A stretch of 41,888 nt of DNA, from positions 1 to 41,888 of the forward strand of contig JAENWF010000010.1 in the NCBI GenBank assembly GCA_016650215.1, in the 5' to 3' direction. Within the stretch, counting starts at the first letter, position 1. Each line of letters begins with the position of its first letter. Shown here in pieces: positions 31,820 through 39,138 of the stretch. The position numbers and the translations under genes are program-made. Source of the stretch: Thermoanaerobaculia bacterium. GTDB lineage: Bacteria > Acidobacteriota > Thermoanaerobaculia > Gp7-AA8. Below the pieces are notes generated by a model, which worked only from the letters and a program-made list of their open reading frames with translations, ran no database searches and was not told the DNA's origin.

Positions 31820-33262
31820 GTGAGTCTGGAGAGGATCGAGATCACACCGTTCGCGGTGATCGTGGGAGAAATCCTGCAGAACCGCAGCACTGGGAGTCTG
31901 ACGATCATCCGTCCTCCCGTGCGAAAAGTGCTGTACTGGTCGCAAGGCGAGCTCGTCCTCATCTCGTCGGCGGCTTCTGACGATTCGCTGGCAGATTTCC
32001 TCGTGCGGCGCGGAGTGCTTCCCCCCGACCGCGCCGTGCAGATGCTCACCGAGGATCCGACCGATGTCGTTGCGAAGTTTCATGAGGCGGGGATGCTCGA
32101 GCTTTCGTGGCGGCAGACACTGCTCCGTGAATGGGTCGCGGCGCAGTTCGTGCCGCTTTTTTCACTCGACGAGGGGACCGCGGCATTCTCCGAAGACACG
32201 GCGCTCGATCCCGACAAGCGCGTCTTCCTGCAGTCGACGGCCGGCTCGATCGTCGAAGGGGTCCGCTCGATCACGAACGGGCTGGTGCTCCGCCGTTCGC
32301 TCGGCGACCTCAAGCGCGACATCGGTCCTGCCAAGAACAGCCGCTACTCGATCGATCAAGTTCCGCTCACCGAAGGAGAGCGGCAGATCGCCGCGAAACT
32401 GACGGTGCCTGAGACGATCGAATCATTCCTCAAACACTTCCACGCTGACTCGGTAACCGCTGCAAAAGTTGTGATCTCGATGATGGCGATCGGAATCTTC
32501 ACGGTTGTGGAGGTTCGCACCTCGACGCCGACCCCGATCAATTTCGACGACATGCAGCGCGACCTCGAGCTGCTCGCGGCAATCGGAGCCGACGACCAGC
32601 GCTCGCTTCGAGCGGTCGGGTACTCTCGACAACTCGACTCGATGGATCACTATCAGGTGCTCGAGGTCCCGCGAGCGGCAACGCGGGCGCAGGTCATGAC
32701 CGGCGGTGAAACGCAGTCGAAGAAGTACGACATCGCCACATTCCCGCCCGTCGTGCGCGATGCGCTTCAGGTGATCCAGCGGCGGGTCGATGAAGCGATC
32801 AACACTCTGAAAGATCCGCTTCGCCGCGCGGCCTACGACAAGCTGCTCAACGAGCGCGGCGGCCGCGGCGCCGATTCGTCAATCCAGCAGCGCGTCACGC
32901 AACGCTCGATCGCCGATCAGAACTTCAATCGCGCGCGCGATCTCTCGGTCGAAGGCGACTACTACGGCGCGATCGTGCTGCTCAAATCGACGGTCGAATA
33001 CACGCCCGACAACGCGCAGGCGTGGTACCTGCTCGGGTCGTGTCAGGAGCGCAATCCGAAGTGGCGCCGCGAAGCCGCCGAGAGTTACCAGATGGCGCTC
33101 TCGGTCGACCCCAACTTCATCGATGCGATGATCTCTCTTGGCGACCTCTACAAGCTCGAAGGCCTCGCCTCTCGCGCCCAGAGCTGCTACGAGGACGTCA
33201 TCCGCATCTCGCCCGACAACCAGCAGGCGAAATCGCGCCTGACTGCCCTCAAGAGACGCTGA
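31820..33262 (+). CDS. DUF4388/degenerate J-domain/TPR protein
   Basis: 480 residues from GTG 31820. Residues ~1-120 are a DUF4388 (PATAN-like) domain (VGEILQNRSTGSLTIIRPPV, VLYWSQGELVLISSA). At ~275-345 a J-like domain begins MDHYQVLEVPRAATRAQVMT and ends INTLKDPLRRAAYDKLLNER. The HPD tripeptide needed to stimulate Hsp70 is missing, the equivalent place reading KKYDIA. Residues ~360-478 are three TPRs. DUF4388 proteins act in gliding motility or signalling in delta-proteobacteria-like lineages; the role here is unknown. Divergent from the exported TPR gene (107-base gap). Confidence 0.85.
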   Translation: MSLERIEITPFAVIVGEILQNRSTGSLTIIRPPVRKVLYWSQGELVLISSAASDDSLADFLVRRGVLPPDRAVQMLTEDPTDVVAKFHEAGMLELSWRQTLLREWVAAQFVPLFSLDEGTAAFSEDTALDPDKRVFLQSTAGSIVEGVRSITNGLVLRRSLGDLKRDIGPAKNSRYSIDQVPLTEGERQIAAKLTVPETIESFLKHFHADSVTAAKVVISMMAIGIFTVVEVRTSTPTPINFDDMQRDLELLAAIGADDQRSLRAVGYSRQLDSMDHYQVLEVPRAATRAQVMTGGETQSKKYDIATFPPVVRDALQVIQRRVDEAINTLKDPLRRAAYDKLLNERGGRGADSSIQQRVTQRSIADQNFNRARDLSVEGDYYGAIVLLKSTVEYTPDNAQAWYLLGSCQERNPKWRREAAESYQMALSVDPNFIDAMISLGDLYKLEGLASRAQSCYEDVIRISPDNQQAKSRLTALKRR

Positions 33263-33292
33263 TCCGGCGCGTTCCATGCTTAGGTTCCAGGC

Positions 33293-33481
33293 ATGAGCGA
33301 CGAGAAGAAATCCACCGAAGAGCTGGTCGAGCGGATCGAAGTCATCCAAGGCGACGAAGCCCTCGGCTACACAGGCGGCAGCAAAGAAGAGCACTCCGGC
33401 GAAAACCGCCCGAAAAAATCCGGCAATTTGAAAGACGGATTGGCAGACAACAAACCGGAAGACCTGGCGTCATCATCCTGA
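33293..33481 (+). CDS. Small hydrophilic protein
   Basis: 62 residues, MSDEKKSTEELVERIEVIQG then DEALGYTGGSKEEHSGENRP; strongly charged, no cysteines, no membrane segment, probably disordered. Not recognised. It lies 30 bases after the DUF4388 gene in the same direction. The stop TGA is inside the first bases (CCTGAG) of palindromic element B, so the C-terminus may have been altered by the repeat. Confidence 0.5.
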   Translation: MSDEKKSTEELVERIEVIQGDEALGYTGGSKEEHSGENRPKKSGNLKDGLADNKPEDLASSS

Positions 33482-33568
33482 GCCGCGAAGACGGCGAAGG
33501 ATCAACGGTGGCACCGGAGAGAACGCGCAACCGAGCGGTGCCACCATTGACCCTTCGCTTCGCTCAGG
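33477..33568. repeat. 92-base palindromic element B
   Basis: CCTGAGCCGCGAAGACGGCG, AAGGATCAACGGTGGCACCG ... CGGTGCCACCATTGACCCTT, CGCTTCGCTCAGG. Apart from the loop it is the reverse complement of element A (21458-21543). It supplies the stop codon of the small ORF upstream. Confidence 0.85.
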
Positions 33569-33595
33569 GTGCCCTCCGCCCCGCCCTCCCCAGAC

Positions 33596-34648
33596 CTACA
33601 TCAAGTCCTTCATGATCTTGGCGAGCGCTTCTTTCGGGGGGCGCGTGCGCTCGAGCGGAAGCGTCGCGAGCACGTCGTCGGTCACATTCAGCAGGGAGAT
33701 GAAGCTCTTCTTCTGCGGGTTCAGGTGCACGAGGCCGGTGAGCATCTGGCCTTCCTCTTCGGCGCGGTGCAGGCGCTTGAGCGCTTCGATCGGGCTCGAC
33801 GCGTCGTAGTCCTCTTCGAGTTTCTTCAGCAGGATCTTCGAGCCGTCGTGCATCTCGACTTCCTTCACCGTTCCCGGCTCGTAGTCAACTTCGATCTGCT
33901 CGTACGACTGCACGAAGCCGATCTGGTGCAGCAGCTCCTGATGATCCTTTGAATACTGATAGCCCTTCGTCGATCCTTCGTGATTGTTGAACGTGACGCA
34001 GGGCGAGATCACGTCGATCACCGCCATGCCGTCGTGCGCGATTGACGCCTTCAGGATGTTGATCATCTGCTTCGGATCGCCCGCGAACCCGCGCGCCACG
34101 AATCCGCAGCCGAGCTGCACGGCCAGTGCGCAGAGGTCCATCGGATGAAGATCATTGACGACACCGGTCTTCAGCTTCGATCCTTCGTCGGCAGTCGCTG
34201 AGAACTGCCCTTTGGTCAGACCGTACACGCCGTTGTTCTCGATGATGTAGATCATCGGAATGTTGCGCCGCACCATGTGCATGAACTGCCCGAGGCCGAT
34301 CGATGCGGTGTCGCCGTCACCTGAGACGCCGATGCCCATGAGCCGGTGATTCGCGAGCATCGCGCCGGTCGCGACCGCCGGCATTCGCCCGTGAACCGTG
34401 TTGAATCCGTGCGAGCGCTGCATGAAGTACGCAGGTGTCTTCGACGAGCATCCGATACCGGAGAACTTGGCGACGCTCTCCGGCTTGATGCTCATCTCGT
34501 AGAACGCGCGGACGATCTGATTGCTGATCGCATCGTGTCCGCAGCCGGCGCAGAGCGTCGACTTGCCGCCCTGGTAGTCGCTCGACTTCAGCCCGATCCG
34601 GTTTTCCTTCGGTGCTTCGGCGGTTCCAGTCTTGAGAACGCTGTCCAT
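33596..34648 (-). CDS. korB: 2-oxoacid:ferredoxin oxidoreductase, beta subunit
   Basis: 350 residues. It has the CAGCGH motif (Cys33, Cys36) typical of OFOR beta subunits and the TPP-binding motif GDGD (110-113) through N138-N139 (IIENNGVYGLTKG). With KorA it decarboxylates 2-oxoglutarate (or another 2-oxoacid) to the acyl-CoA, reducing ferredoxin. The length and the sequence DLHPMDLCALAVQLGCGFVA favour the KorB type without a separate delta ferredoxin subunit. Three bases follow korA. Confidence 0.93.
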   Translation of the reverse strand: MDSVLKTGTAEAPKENRIGLKSSDYQGGKSTLCAGCGHDAISNQIVRAFYEMSIKPESVAKFSGIGCSSKTPAYFMQRSHGFNTVHGRMPAVATGAMLANHRLMGIGVSGDGDTASIGLGQFMHMVRRNIPMIYIIENNGVYGLTKGQFSATADEGSKLKTGVVNDLHPMDLCALAVQLGCGFVARGFAGDPKQMINILKASIAHDGMAVIDVISPCVTFNNHEGSTKGYQYSKDHQELLHQIGFVQSYEQIEVDYEPGTVKEVEMHDGSKILLKKLEEDYDASSPIEALKRLHRAEEEGQMLTGLVHLNPQKKSFISLLNVTDDVLATLPLERTRPPKEALAKIMKDLM

Positions 34649-34651
34649 GAG

Positions 34652-36493
34652 TTACGCCTCCATCCGGAGCACTTCGTTGGTGATGAACCGCGCGTCGCAC
34701 GGAAGTCCGATGTAGTGCAGCACCTTGCGGATTTTCCGCTGGTCTTCGCCTAGCTCGAGCCGGATCAGATCGCCCATCTGCCCGTCGCGGTTCTGCTCGA
34801 CCACATAAACCCTGTCGTGGGTCGCCACGAAGTCGCGCAACTCCTCGGTGAACGGCAGCGCGCGAAGCCGGAAGTAGCTGGTCTCAATGCTGCGCTCGCT
34901 CAGAAGCTGATGGCGTGCTTCTTCGAGCGCGAAATCGGTCGTGCCGTAGGCGATGAATCCGATCTTCGCGCCGTCGCGAATGTCGACGGCCGGCTTCGGC
35001 ACGTATTGCTTCGCTGTCTCGTATTTCTTCTTCAACCGGTCGACCAACGCTTTGTAGTCTTCCGGCTTCTCGGAGTAGCGCGCCTGCGTGTCGTGACCCG
35101 AGCCGCGCGTGAAGTACGAGGCGAACGGGTGATCGGTGCCGGGGAGCGTGCGCCACGGAATGCCGTCGCCATCGACATCGGCGTAGCGTCCCCACTTGCC
35201 GTTGAGCTCAGTGAGTTTCTCCTTCGTCAGCACCTTGCCGCGCGTGATCGGCTTTTCGGGATAGACGAAGGGATCCGACATCCAGTTGTTCATACCGAGG
35301 TCGAGGTCGGAGAGGACGAAGATGGGAGTCTGGAACTGCTCCGCGAGATCGAGCGCCTCGCTCGCAAAGTCGAAGCATTCGCTCACGCTCGAAGGAATGA
35401 GCACGATGTGCTGCGTGTCGCCATGCGAGAGGAGCGCGACCTGGTTGACGTCGCCCTGCGCGGTTCGCGTTGGAAGTCCCGTAGAAGGACCGACGCGTTG
35501 AATGTCCCAGATCACGCCGGGGATCTCGGCGAAGTAGCCGAGGCCGATGAACTCCGCCATGAGCGAGATGCCCGGGCCGGCGGTCGAAGTCATGGAACGC
35601 GCACCCGCCCAGCCGGCGCCCAGGACCATGCCTACCGCGGCCAGTTCATCCTCGGCCTGCACGACGGCGAACGTGGCTTTGCCGTCTTTCTCGATGCGAT
35701 GCTGCTTGAGGTAATCGATGAGCGATTCGCAAAGCGAGGAGGAAGGAGTGATTGGATACCAGGTGACCACGGTGACGCCGCCGAACATCGCGCCGATCGC
35801 GGCCGCCGCATTGCCGTCGATGATGATCTTGCCGGCAGTCTTGTTCATCCGCTCGATGCGCCAGCGGTTCTGTGAAGGAAGCGAGGAGCGCGCGAACTCC
35901 ATCCCCTTGTCGATCGCCTGCACGTTTGGTTCGATCGCTTTCGTTTTTCCCTTGAACTGCTTGTTGAGCGCGCCGTTGATCTCTTCGCGGTCGATGCCGA
36001 TCAGCTCCGCGATGATGCCGACGTAGATCATGTTCGTCAGCAGCTTGCGGAGGCGTGAGTCCGGCGTGAGCTCGCCGGCGAGTTTCGCGAAGGGGACTTC
36101 GAAAAACACGATGTCGTTGCGGATCGCTTTGCAGTTGAGCGGCGCGTCGTAGATGCAGAGCGCGCCCGGATCGAGCGCCTCCACGTCTTCCTTCGCGGTC
36201 TGCGCATTCATGCAGACCATCACGTCGACTTCTCTTTTGCGCGCGGTCCAGCCGTCCTTGTTCGCGCGGATCGTGAACCAGGTCGGCAGACCCGCGATGT
36301 TCGAGGGGAACATGTTCTTCCCGCTCACCGGCACGCCCATCTGAAAGATCGAGCGCATCAGAACGCTGTTCGACGACTGCGAGCCGGAACCGTTGACGGT
36401 TGCGACGTGAATCGTGAGGTCGTTCACAACCGGCGCGCGACCACCGCGGGCTGGCTCTTCGAGAACGGCGGTGACGCTGGACAAATCGGACAC
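34652..36493 (-). CDS. korA: 2-oxoacid:ferredoxin oxidoreductase, fused gamma-alpha subunit
   Basis: 613 residues from GTG 36493, placed by the ribosome site AAAGGAG. Residues ~20-190 are the gamma domain (IHVATVNGSGSQSSNSVLMR, VPVSGKNMFPSNIAGLPTWF). Residues ~225-600 are the alpha part (TVVTWYPITPSSSLCESLID, MTSTAGPGISLMAEFIGLGY, RTAQGDVNQ). The gamma-alpha fusion is the usual arrangement of KorA/ForA type enzymes in aerobes and facultative bacteria running the TCA cycle through ferredoxin. Operon with korB. Regulation not visible. Confidence 0.93.
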   Translation of the reverse strand: MSDLSSVTAVLEEPARGGRAPVVNDLTIHVATVNGSGSQSSNSVLMRSIFQMGVPVSGKNMFPSNIAGLPTWFTIRANKDGWTARKREVDVMVCMNAQTAKEDVEALDPGALCIYDAPLNCKAIRNDIVFFEVPFAKLAGELTPDSRLRKLLTNMIYVGIIAELIGIDREEINGALNKQFKGKTKAIEPNVQAIDKGMEFARSSLPSQNRWRIERMNKTAGKIIIDGNAAAAIGAMFGGVTVVTWYPITPSSSLCESLIDYLKQHRIEKDGKATFAVVQAEDELAAVGMVLGAGWAGARSMTSTAGPGISLMAEFIGLGYFAEIPGVIWDIQRVGPSTGLPTRTAQGDVNQVALLSHGDTQHIVLIPSSVSECFDFASEALDLAEQFQTPIFVLSDLDLGMNNWMSDPFVYPEKPITRGKVLTKEKLTELNGKWGRYADVDGDGIPWRTLPGTDHPFASYFTRGSGHDTQARYSEKPEDYKALVDRLKKKYETAKQYVPKPAVDIRDGAKIGFIAYGTTDFALEEARHQLLSERSIETSYFRLRALPFTEELRDFVATHDRVYVVEQNRDGQMGDLIRLELGEDQRKIRKVLHYIGLPCDARFITNEVLRMEA

Positions 36494-36544
36494 GTAACTC
36501 TCCTTTATTGAGCGGAGTGGGGGGAAATTGTAGCGGATATGGCC

Positions 36545-36622
36545 GGTCACGAGTGACGCGTAACGAGTGACGAGTGACGAGACCGCCATAAACCCGTCAC
36601 TCGTCACGCGTCACGCGTCACC
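36545..36622. repeat. Inverted tandem-heptamer hairpin (CGAGTGA type)
   Basis: The left arm (36545-36581) is a run of 7-base units CGAGTGA/CGCGTAA; the right arm (36593-36622) is the inverted run CGTCACT/CGTCACG. The stem is imperfect but long, with an 11-base loop. It occupies the divergent gap between korA and the acyltransferase gene. Same build as the element at 10288-10378 though the heptamer is different. Confidence 0.85.
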
Positions 36623-36677
36623 GAATCGCCCGACGACACCTGCAGACCCGGCTGACCCCGTGCTACCCTCCGCCGCG

Positions 36678-37397
36678 ATGCTGCACACGCTCTGGGCCGC
36701 GTTCGCGGCGGTGTTGCTCACGATCCCGGCCGCGACCGCGACGATGATCGTCGCGCTGGTTCACTCCTCCTCGCCGCTGATCGATCGCATCATCCGGCTC
36801 TGGGCGAAATCGGTCGTCAAGGCCGCGGGAATCGATCTTCACGCGGAGAACGTCGAGCTGATCGAACCGTCGCAGCGCTACATCATCGTCTCGAATCACT
36901 ACAGCTACTTCGACATCCCGTGCATTTTCGCGGCGATCCCGCAGCCGATCCGTTTCATGGCGAAAGCGAGCCTGTTCAAGATTCCGATCTTCGGCTGGGC
37001 GATCGGCCGCGCCGGCTTCATCCCGATCGACCGGAAGAACCGCCGGACGGCAGTGAAGTCGTTCGATCTGGCGGCGCAGCGGATCCGCAAAGGAAACACG
37101 ATCGTCGTCTTCCCCGAAGAGGGACGCTCACGCACGCGCGAGATGAAGCCCTTTCAGCGCGGCGGCTTTCTCCTCGCGCTCAAGTCGGAGCTGCCGATCG
37201 TGCCCGTCGCCATCGACGGCACATGGAACGTCTTCCGCGCGGGCGCCCGCCGAGTGACCCCGGGCCGCGTCACCGTCCGAGTAACGCCCCCGATCCCGAC
37301 CGCCGGCCTCTCGCTCCGCGACAAGGAAGGGCTCGCTGCGGAATCGCGCAGCCGGATCGAAAAGCTGCTGTTCGGCAACACTGAACAACCGTCCTAA
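36678..37397 (+). CDS. plsC: 1-acyl-sn-glycerol-3-phosphate acyltransferase (PlsC type)
   Basis: 239 residues from ATG 36678. An N-terminal membrane helix is followed by the acyltransferase motifs: SNHYSYFD (NHX4D, His74-Asp79), FIPIDRKNRR and FPEEGRSRT (145-153), then VPVAIDGT. It transfers a second acyl chain to lysophosphatidic acid, making phosphatidic acid, upstream of CDP-diacylglycerol and PssA. Related enzymes act on other lysolipids, so the substrate is inferred. Monocistronic. Confidence 0.88.
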   Translation: MLHTLWAAFAAVLLTIPAATATMIVALVHSSSPLIDRIIRLWAKSVVKAAGIDLHAENVELIEPSQRYIIVSNHYSYFDIPCIFAAIPQPIRFMAKASLFKIPIFGWAIGRAGFIPIDRKNRRTAVKSFDLAAQRIRKGNTIVVFPEEGRSRTREMKPFQRGGFLLALKSELPIVPVAIDGTWNVFRAGARRVTPGRVTVRVTPPIPTAGLSLRDKEGLAAESRSRIEKLLFGNTEQPS

Positions 37398-37458
37398 CGG
37401 TCTCGGAGTGCGCCTCGCGTCGCGCCGACTCGGGAGCTGAACAAAGAAACGCAAATTC

Positions 37459-37486
37459 TTGACGCCAGCATTATTTCTTCTACAAT
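37459..37486 (+). promoter_or_regulatory. Sigma70-type promoter of the padR gene
   Basis: TTGACG (37459-37464), 16 bases, TACAAT (37481-37486), 9 bases before the ATG. AT-rich surroundings stand out. TACAATGTA overlapping the -10 box is a near-palindrome and may be the PadR binding site. The short leader suggests almost leaderless translation. Confidence 0.65.
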
Positions 37487-37495
37487 GTAAAAACA

Positions 37496-37816
37496 ATGCG
37501 GGCTCTTGGTGACTTCGAGCGGGCCGTTCTGCTGGCCGTCGTACGGATCGAGGACGGCGCATATGGAGTCAGCATCCGGCGCGAGCTCGAGAGGATGCTC
37601 CAGCGCGATGTCTCCCTTGGCGCGGTCTACACCACGCTGGGGCGTCTTCAGGAAAAGGGTCTCGTCATTTCATACTCCGGCGATCCAACGCCGCAGCGCG
37701 GTGGCCGCGCGAAAAAGTTCTTCAAGGTTGAATCCGCCGGACGCAAAGCGCTCGACCAGGCGCGCCGCTCCGCCGAGCTTCTCGGCGCGCTGCATCCGGC
37801 GAGGGGAACCAAATGA
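37496..37816 (+). CDS. PadR-family transcriptional regulator
   Basis: 106 residues, a single winged-helix domain: LGDFERAVLLAVVRIEDGAY, then GVSIRRELERMLQRDVSLGA and VYTTLGRLQEKGLVISYSGD. It is of the short subfamily that lacks the C-terminal dimerisation helix extension. Its stop overlaps the start of the next gene (ATGA). In Acidobacteriota such PadRs are commonly paired with a permease-type membrane protein carrying the N-terminal prefix seen here. Expressed from the promoter just upstream, probably under its own repression. Confidence 0.93.
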   Translation: MRALGDFERAVLLAVVRIEDGAYGVSIRRELERMLQRDVSLGAVYTTLGRLQEKGLVISYSGDPTPQRGGRAKKFFKVESAGRKALDQARRSAELLGALHPARGTK

Positions 37817-38745
37817 CGATCGTCAGACTGCTGCTTCCGCGAGACCGCGCCGACGCCTTCGAAGGTGACATGCAGGAAGAGCTCGCGCGCCTTGCGAGCC
37901 GGGTGGGACCACGACGCGCCACGCTCTGGCACGCGCGCGAGGTCGCGTTACTCGTCGTTCATGCCATGTGGCGGTGGCTCATGCTCGCCGTTTCGTTCGG
38001 AGCAATCACAGGAACGGTGGCTTTAGGGTTCTGGGCGCTTGATCTGGAAATCGGAACATACCTGTCATTCCCGGTCGTGATCCTGGCGCTGATGGCGCTG
38101 TTTCGGGCACGCCCGCCTCAAACGTACTTTCTTCGATTCCTCACTGCGCTCACCACATTCATGACGATGACCGTGGTGATCTACGCCGGCATCAGAAACC
38201 TCGATTCACGTGTCGCGACCATCGACCTCTGGGGACACACATGGAGGCTCTGCATGATGCTCGCGATCGGACTCGTCGCCAGCGCATGCACGGCTCTGAT
38301 GTCACCCGGAAAATCGAGCTCGCCCTATCGCGTCCCCTTCGGGCTGTCGATTCTGGGCTTCGGGGCGATCTATGTGACCCTGATGGCACGCGGGGGCTGG
38401 CTGGCCCTTGCGGTGATCGCCACCGTTCTGCTCGCGACGGCGAATTTCCTGCGCAAGCAGGATACCCAGCCGTTCGCCCGACGCTTCGTCGTCCTGTTTG
38501 GCGTGAATGCGGTCATGGCCGGGTTGACGTGCGCATTGCTTTTTTTGTTTGCTCACGACCGTTTCGCTTATCGGGCGTGGGCGGCGCTCTTTCAGAATGG
38601 GCTGTTGTATGTGGAGATCGCGGCGACGAGTCTCGCGTTCGCACTGCTCAGCAGAGTCTCCCGCGCTCCACGGTCCACTACCGGGCGAGCGCCTGATAAA
38701 CCAGATCTAGATCCGATTCCAGCAGAGTCCGCACGTCGATCGTGA
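37813..38745 (+). CDS. PadR-linked multi-TM membrane protein
   Basis: 310 residues. The soluble N-terminus (TIVRLLLPRDRADAFEGDMQ, EELARLASRVGPRRATLWHA) resembles the prefix found before MacB-type permeases in PadR-associated genes. Here the rest is seven to nine hydrophobic helices (e.g. WLMLAVSFGAITGTVALGFW and WLALAVIATVLLATANFLRK) with no FtsX/MacB domain. Function unknown. The last ~23 codons run antisense through a SelA C-terminal relic (38678-38785), so the natural C-terminus may have been lost. Confidence 0.75.
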   Translation: MTIVRLLLPRDRADAFEGDMQEELARLASRVGPRRATLWHAREVALLVVHAMWRWLMLAVSFGAITGTVALGFWALDLEIGTYLSFPVVILALMALFRARPPQTYFLRFLTALTTFMTMTVVIYAGIRNLDSRVATIDLWGHTWRLCMMLAIGLVASACTALMSPGKSSSPYRVPFGLSILGFGAIYVTLMARGGWLALAVIATVLLATANFLRKQDTQPFARRFVVLFGVNAVMAGLTCALLFLFAHDRFAYRAWAALFQNGLLYVEIAATSLAFALLSRVSRAPRSTTGRAPDKPDLDPIPAESARRS

Positions 38746-38785
38746 AGATTGCCGCTTTCTCGTGTCCGGTGAGAAGGACGAAAAG
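38678..38785 (-). pseudogene. Relic of a second selA 3' end
   Basis: Reading the minus strand to a TAG at 38678 gives FTIDVRTLLESDLDLVYQAL AR. The intact SelA ends FTIDVRTLMDADIRPVREAL N. The match covers the last ~22 residues and the preceding bases give LLTGHEKAAI before similarity is lost. It overlaps the 3' end of the membrane-protein gene on the other strand. Interpreted as a partial duplication or the remains of an older selA copy. Confidence 0.55.
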
Positions 38786-38787
38786 GC

Positions 38788-38818
38788 AAAGCGGTGGCAA
38801 GCCGCCGCACTCCGAAAA
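38788..38818. repeat. GGAGTGCGGCGG palindrome, intergenic copy
   Basis: AAAGCGGTGGCAAGCCGCCG followed by CACTCCGAAAA. Third copy of the element seen in ispE and aroDE, here outside a gene and next to the selA relic. Confidence 0.7.
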
Positions 38819-38907
38819 CGGTCGCGCATCCAAGCCGAGTCAGTCTCAATGGACAAGCGGCGCATGGGGCCGCCCCGGCTCAATGGTCAGGCGTACAATC
38901 AATCCGA

Positions 38908-39125
38908 ATGACGACGGCGCCTCAGGTGGTTCACCGCGATCCCGGAATCATGGGCGGCGAACCGGTTTTCGTCGGTACTCGGGTTCCCGTTCGCAGTCTC
39001 TTCGAGTACCTCGAGGCGGGCGACTCCCTCGAAGTGTTTTTGGACGCGTTCCCTCGGTCACACGCAACCAGGCCATTGCGGCGCTCGAAATCGCCAGCGA
39101 TGCTTTGAGCCAGGCCGAGTCGTAA
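38908..39125 (+). pseudogene. DUF433 antitoxin-like gene, frameshifted
   Basis: From ATG 38908 the frame encodes VVHRDPGIMGGEPVFVGTRV, then PVRSLFEYLEAGDSLEVFLD AFP, the DUF433 (VapB45-like) winged-helix pattern. After ~39051 the family sequence continues in another frame as SVTRNQAIAALEIASDAL to a stop at 39125. Restoring one C in TTCCCTCGG would rejoin them. The PIN-type toxin that usually follows (DUF5615) is absent. Either a decayed antitoxin or a sequencing error. Confidence 0.7.
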
Positions 39126-39138
39126 GACTCACCGGTCG

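Noticed and set aside
38750..38907. Possible selC (tRNA-Sec) gene near selA
   Set aside because: No acceptor stem pair, T-loop or UCA anticodon arm could be assembled; the hairpins are explained by the palindromic repeat.
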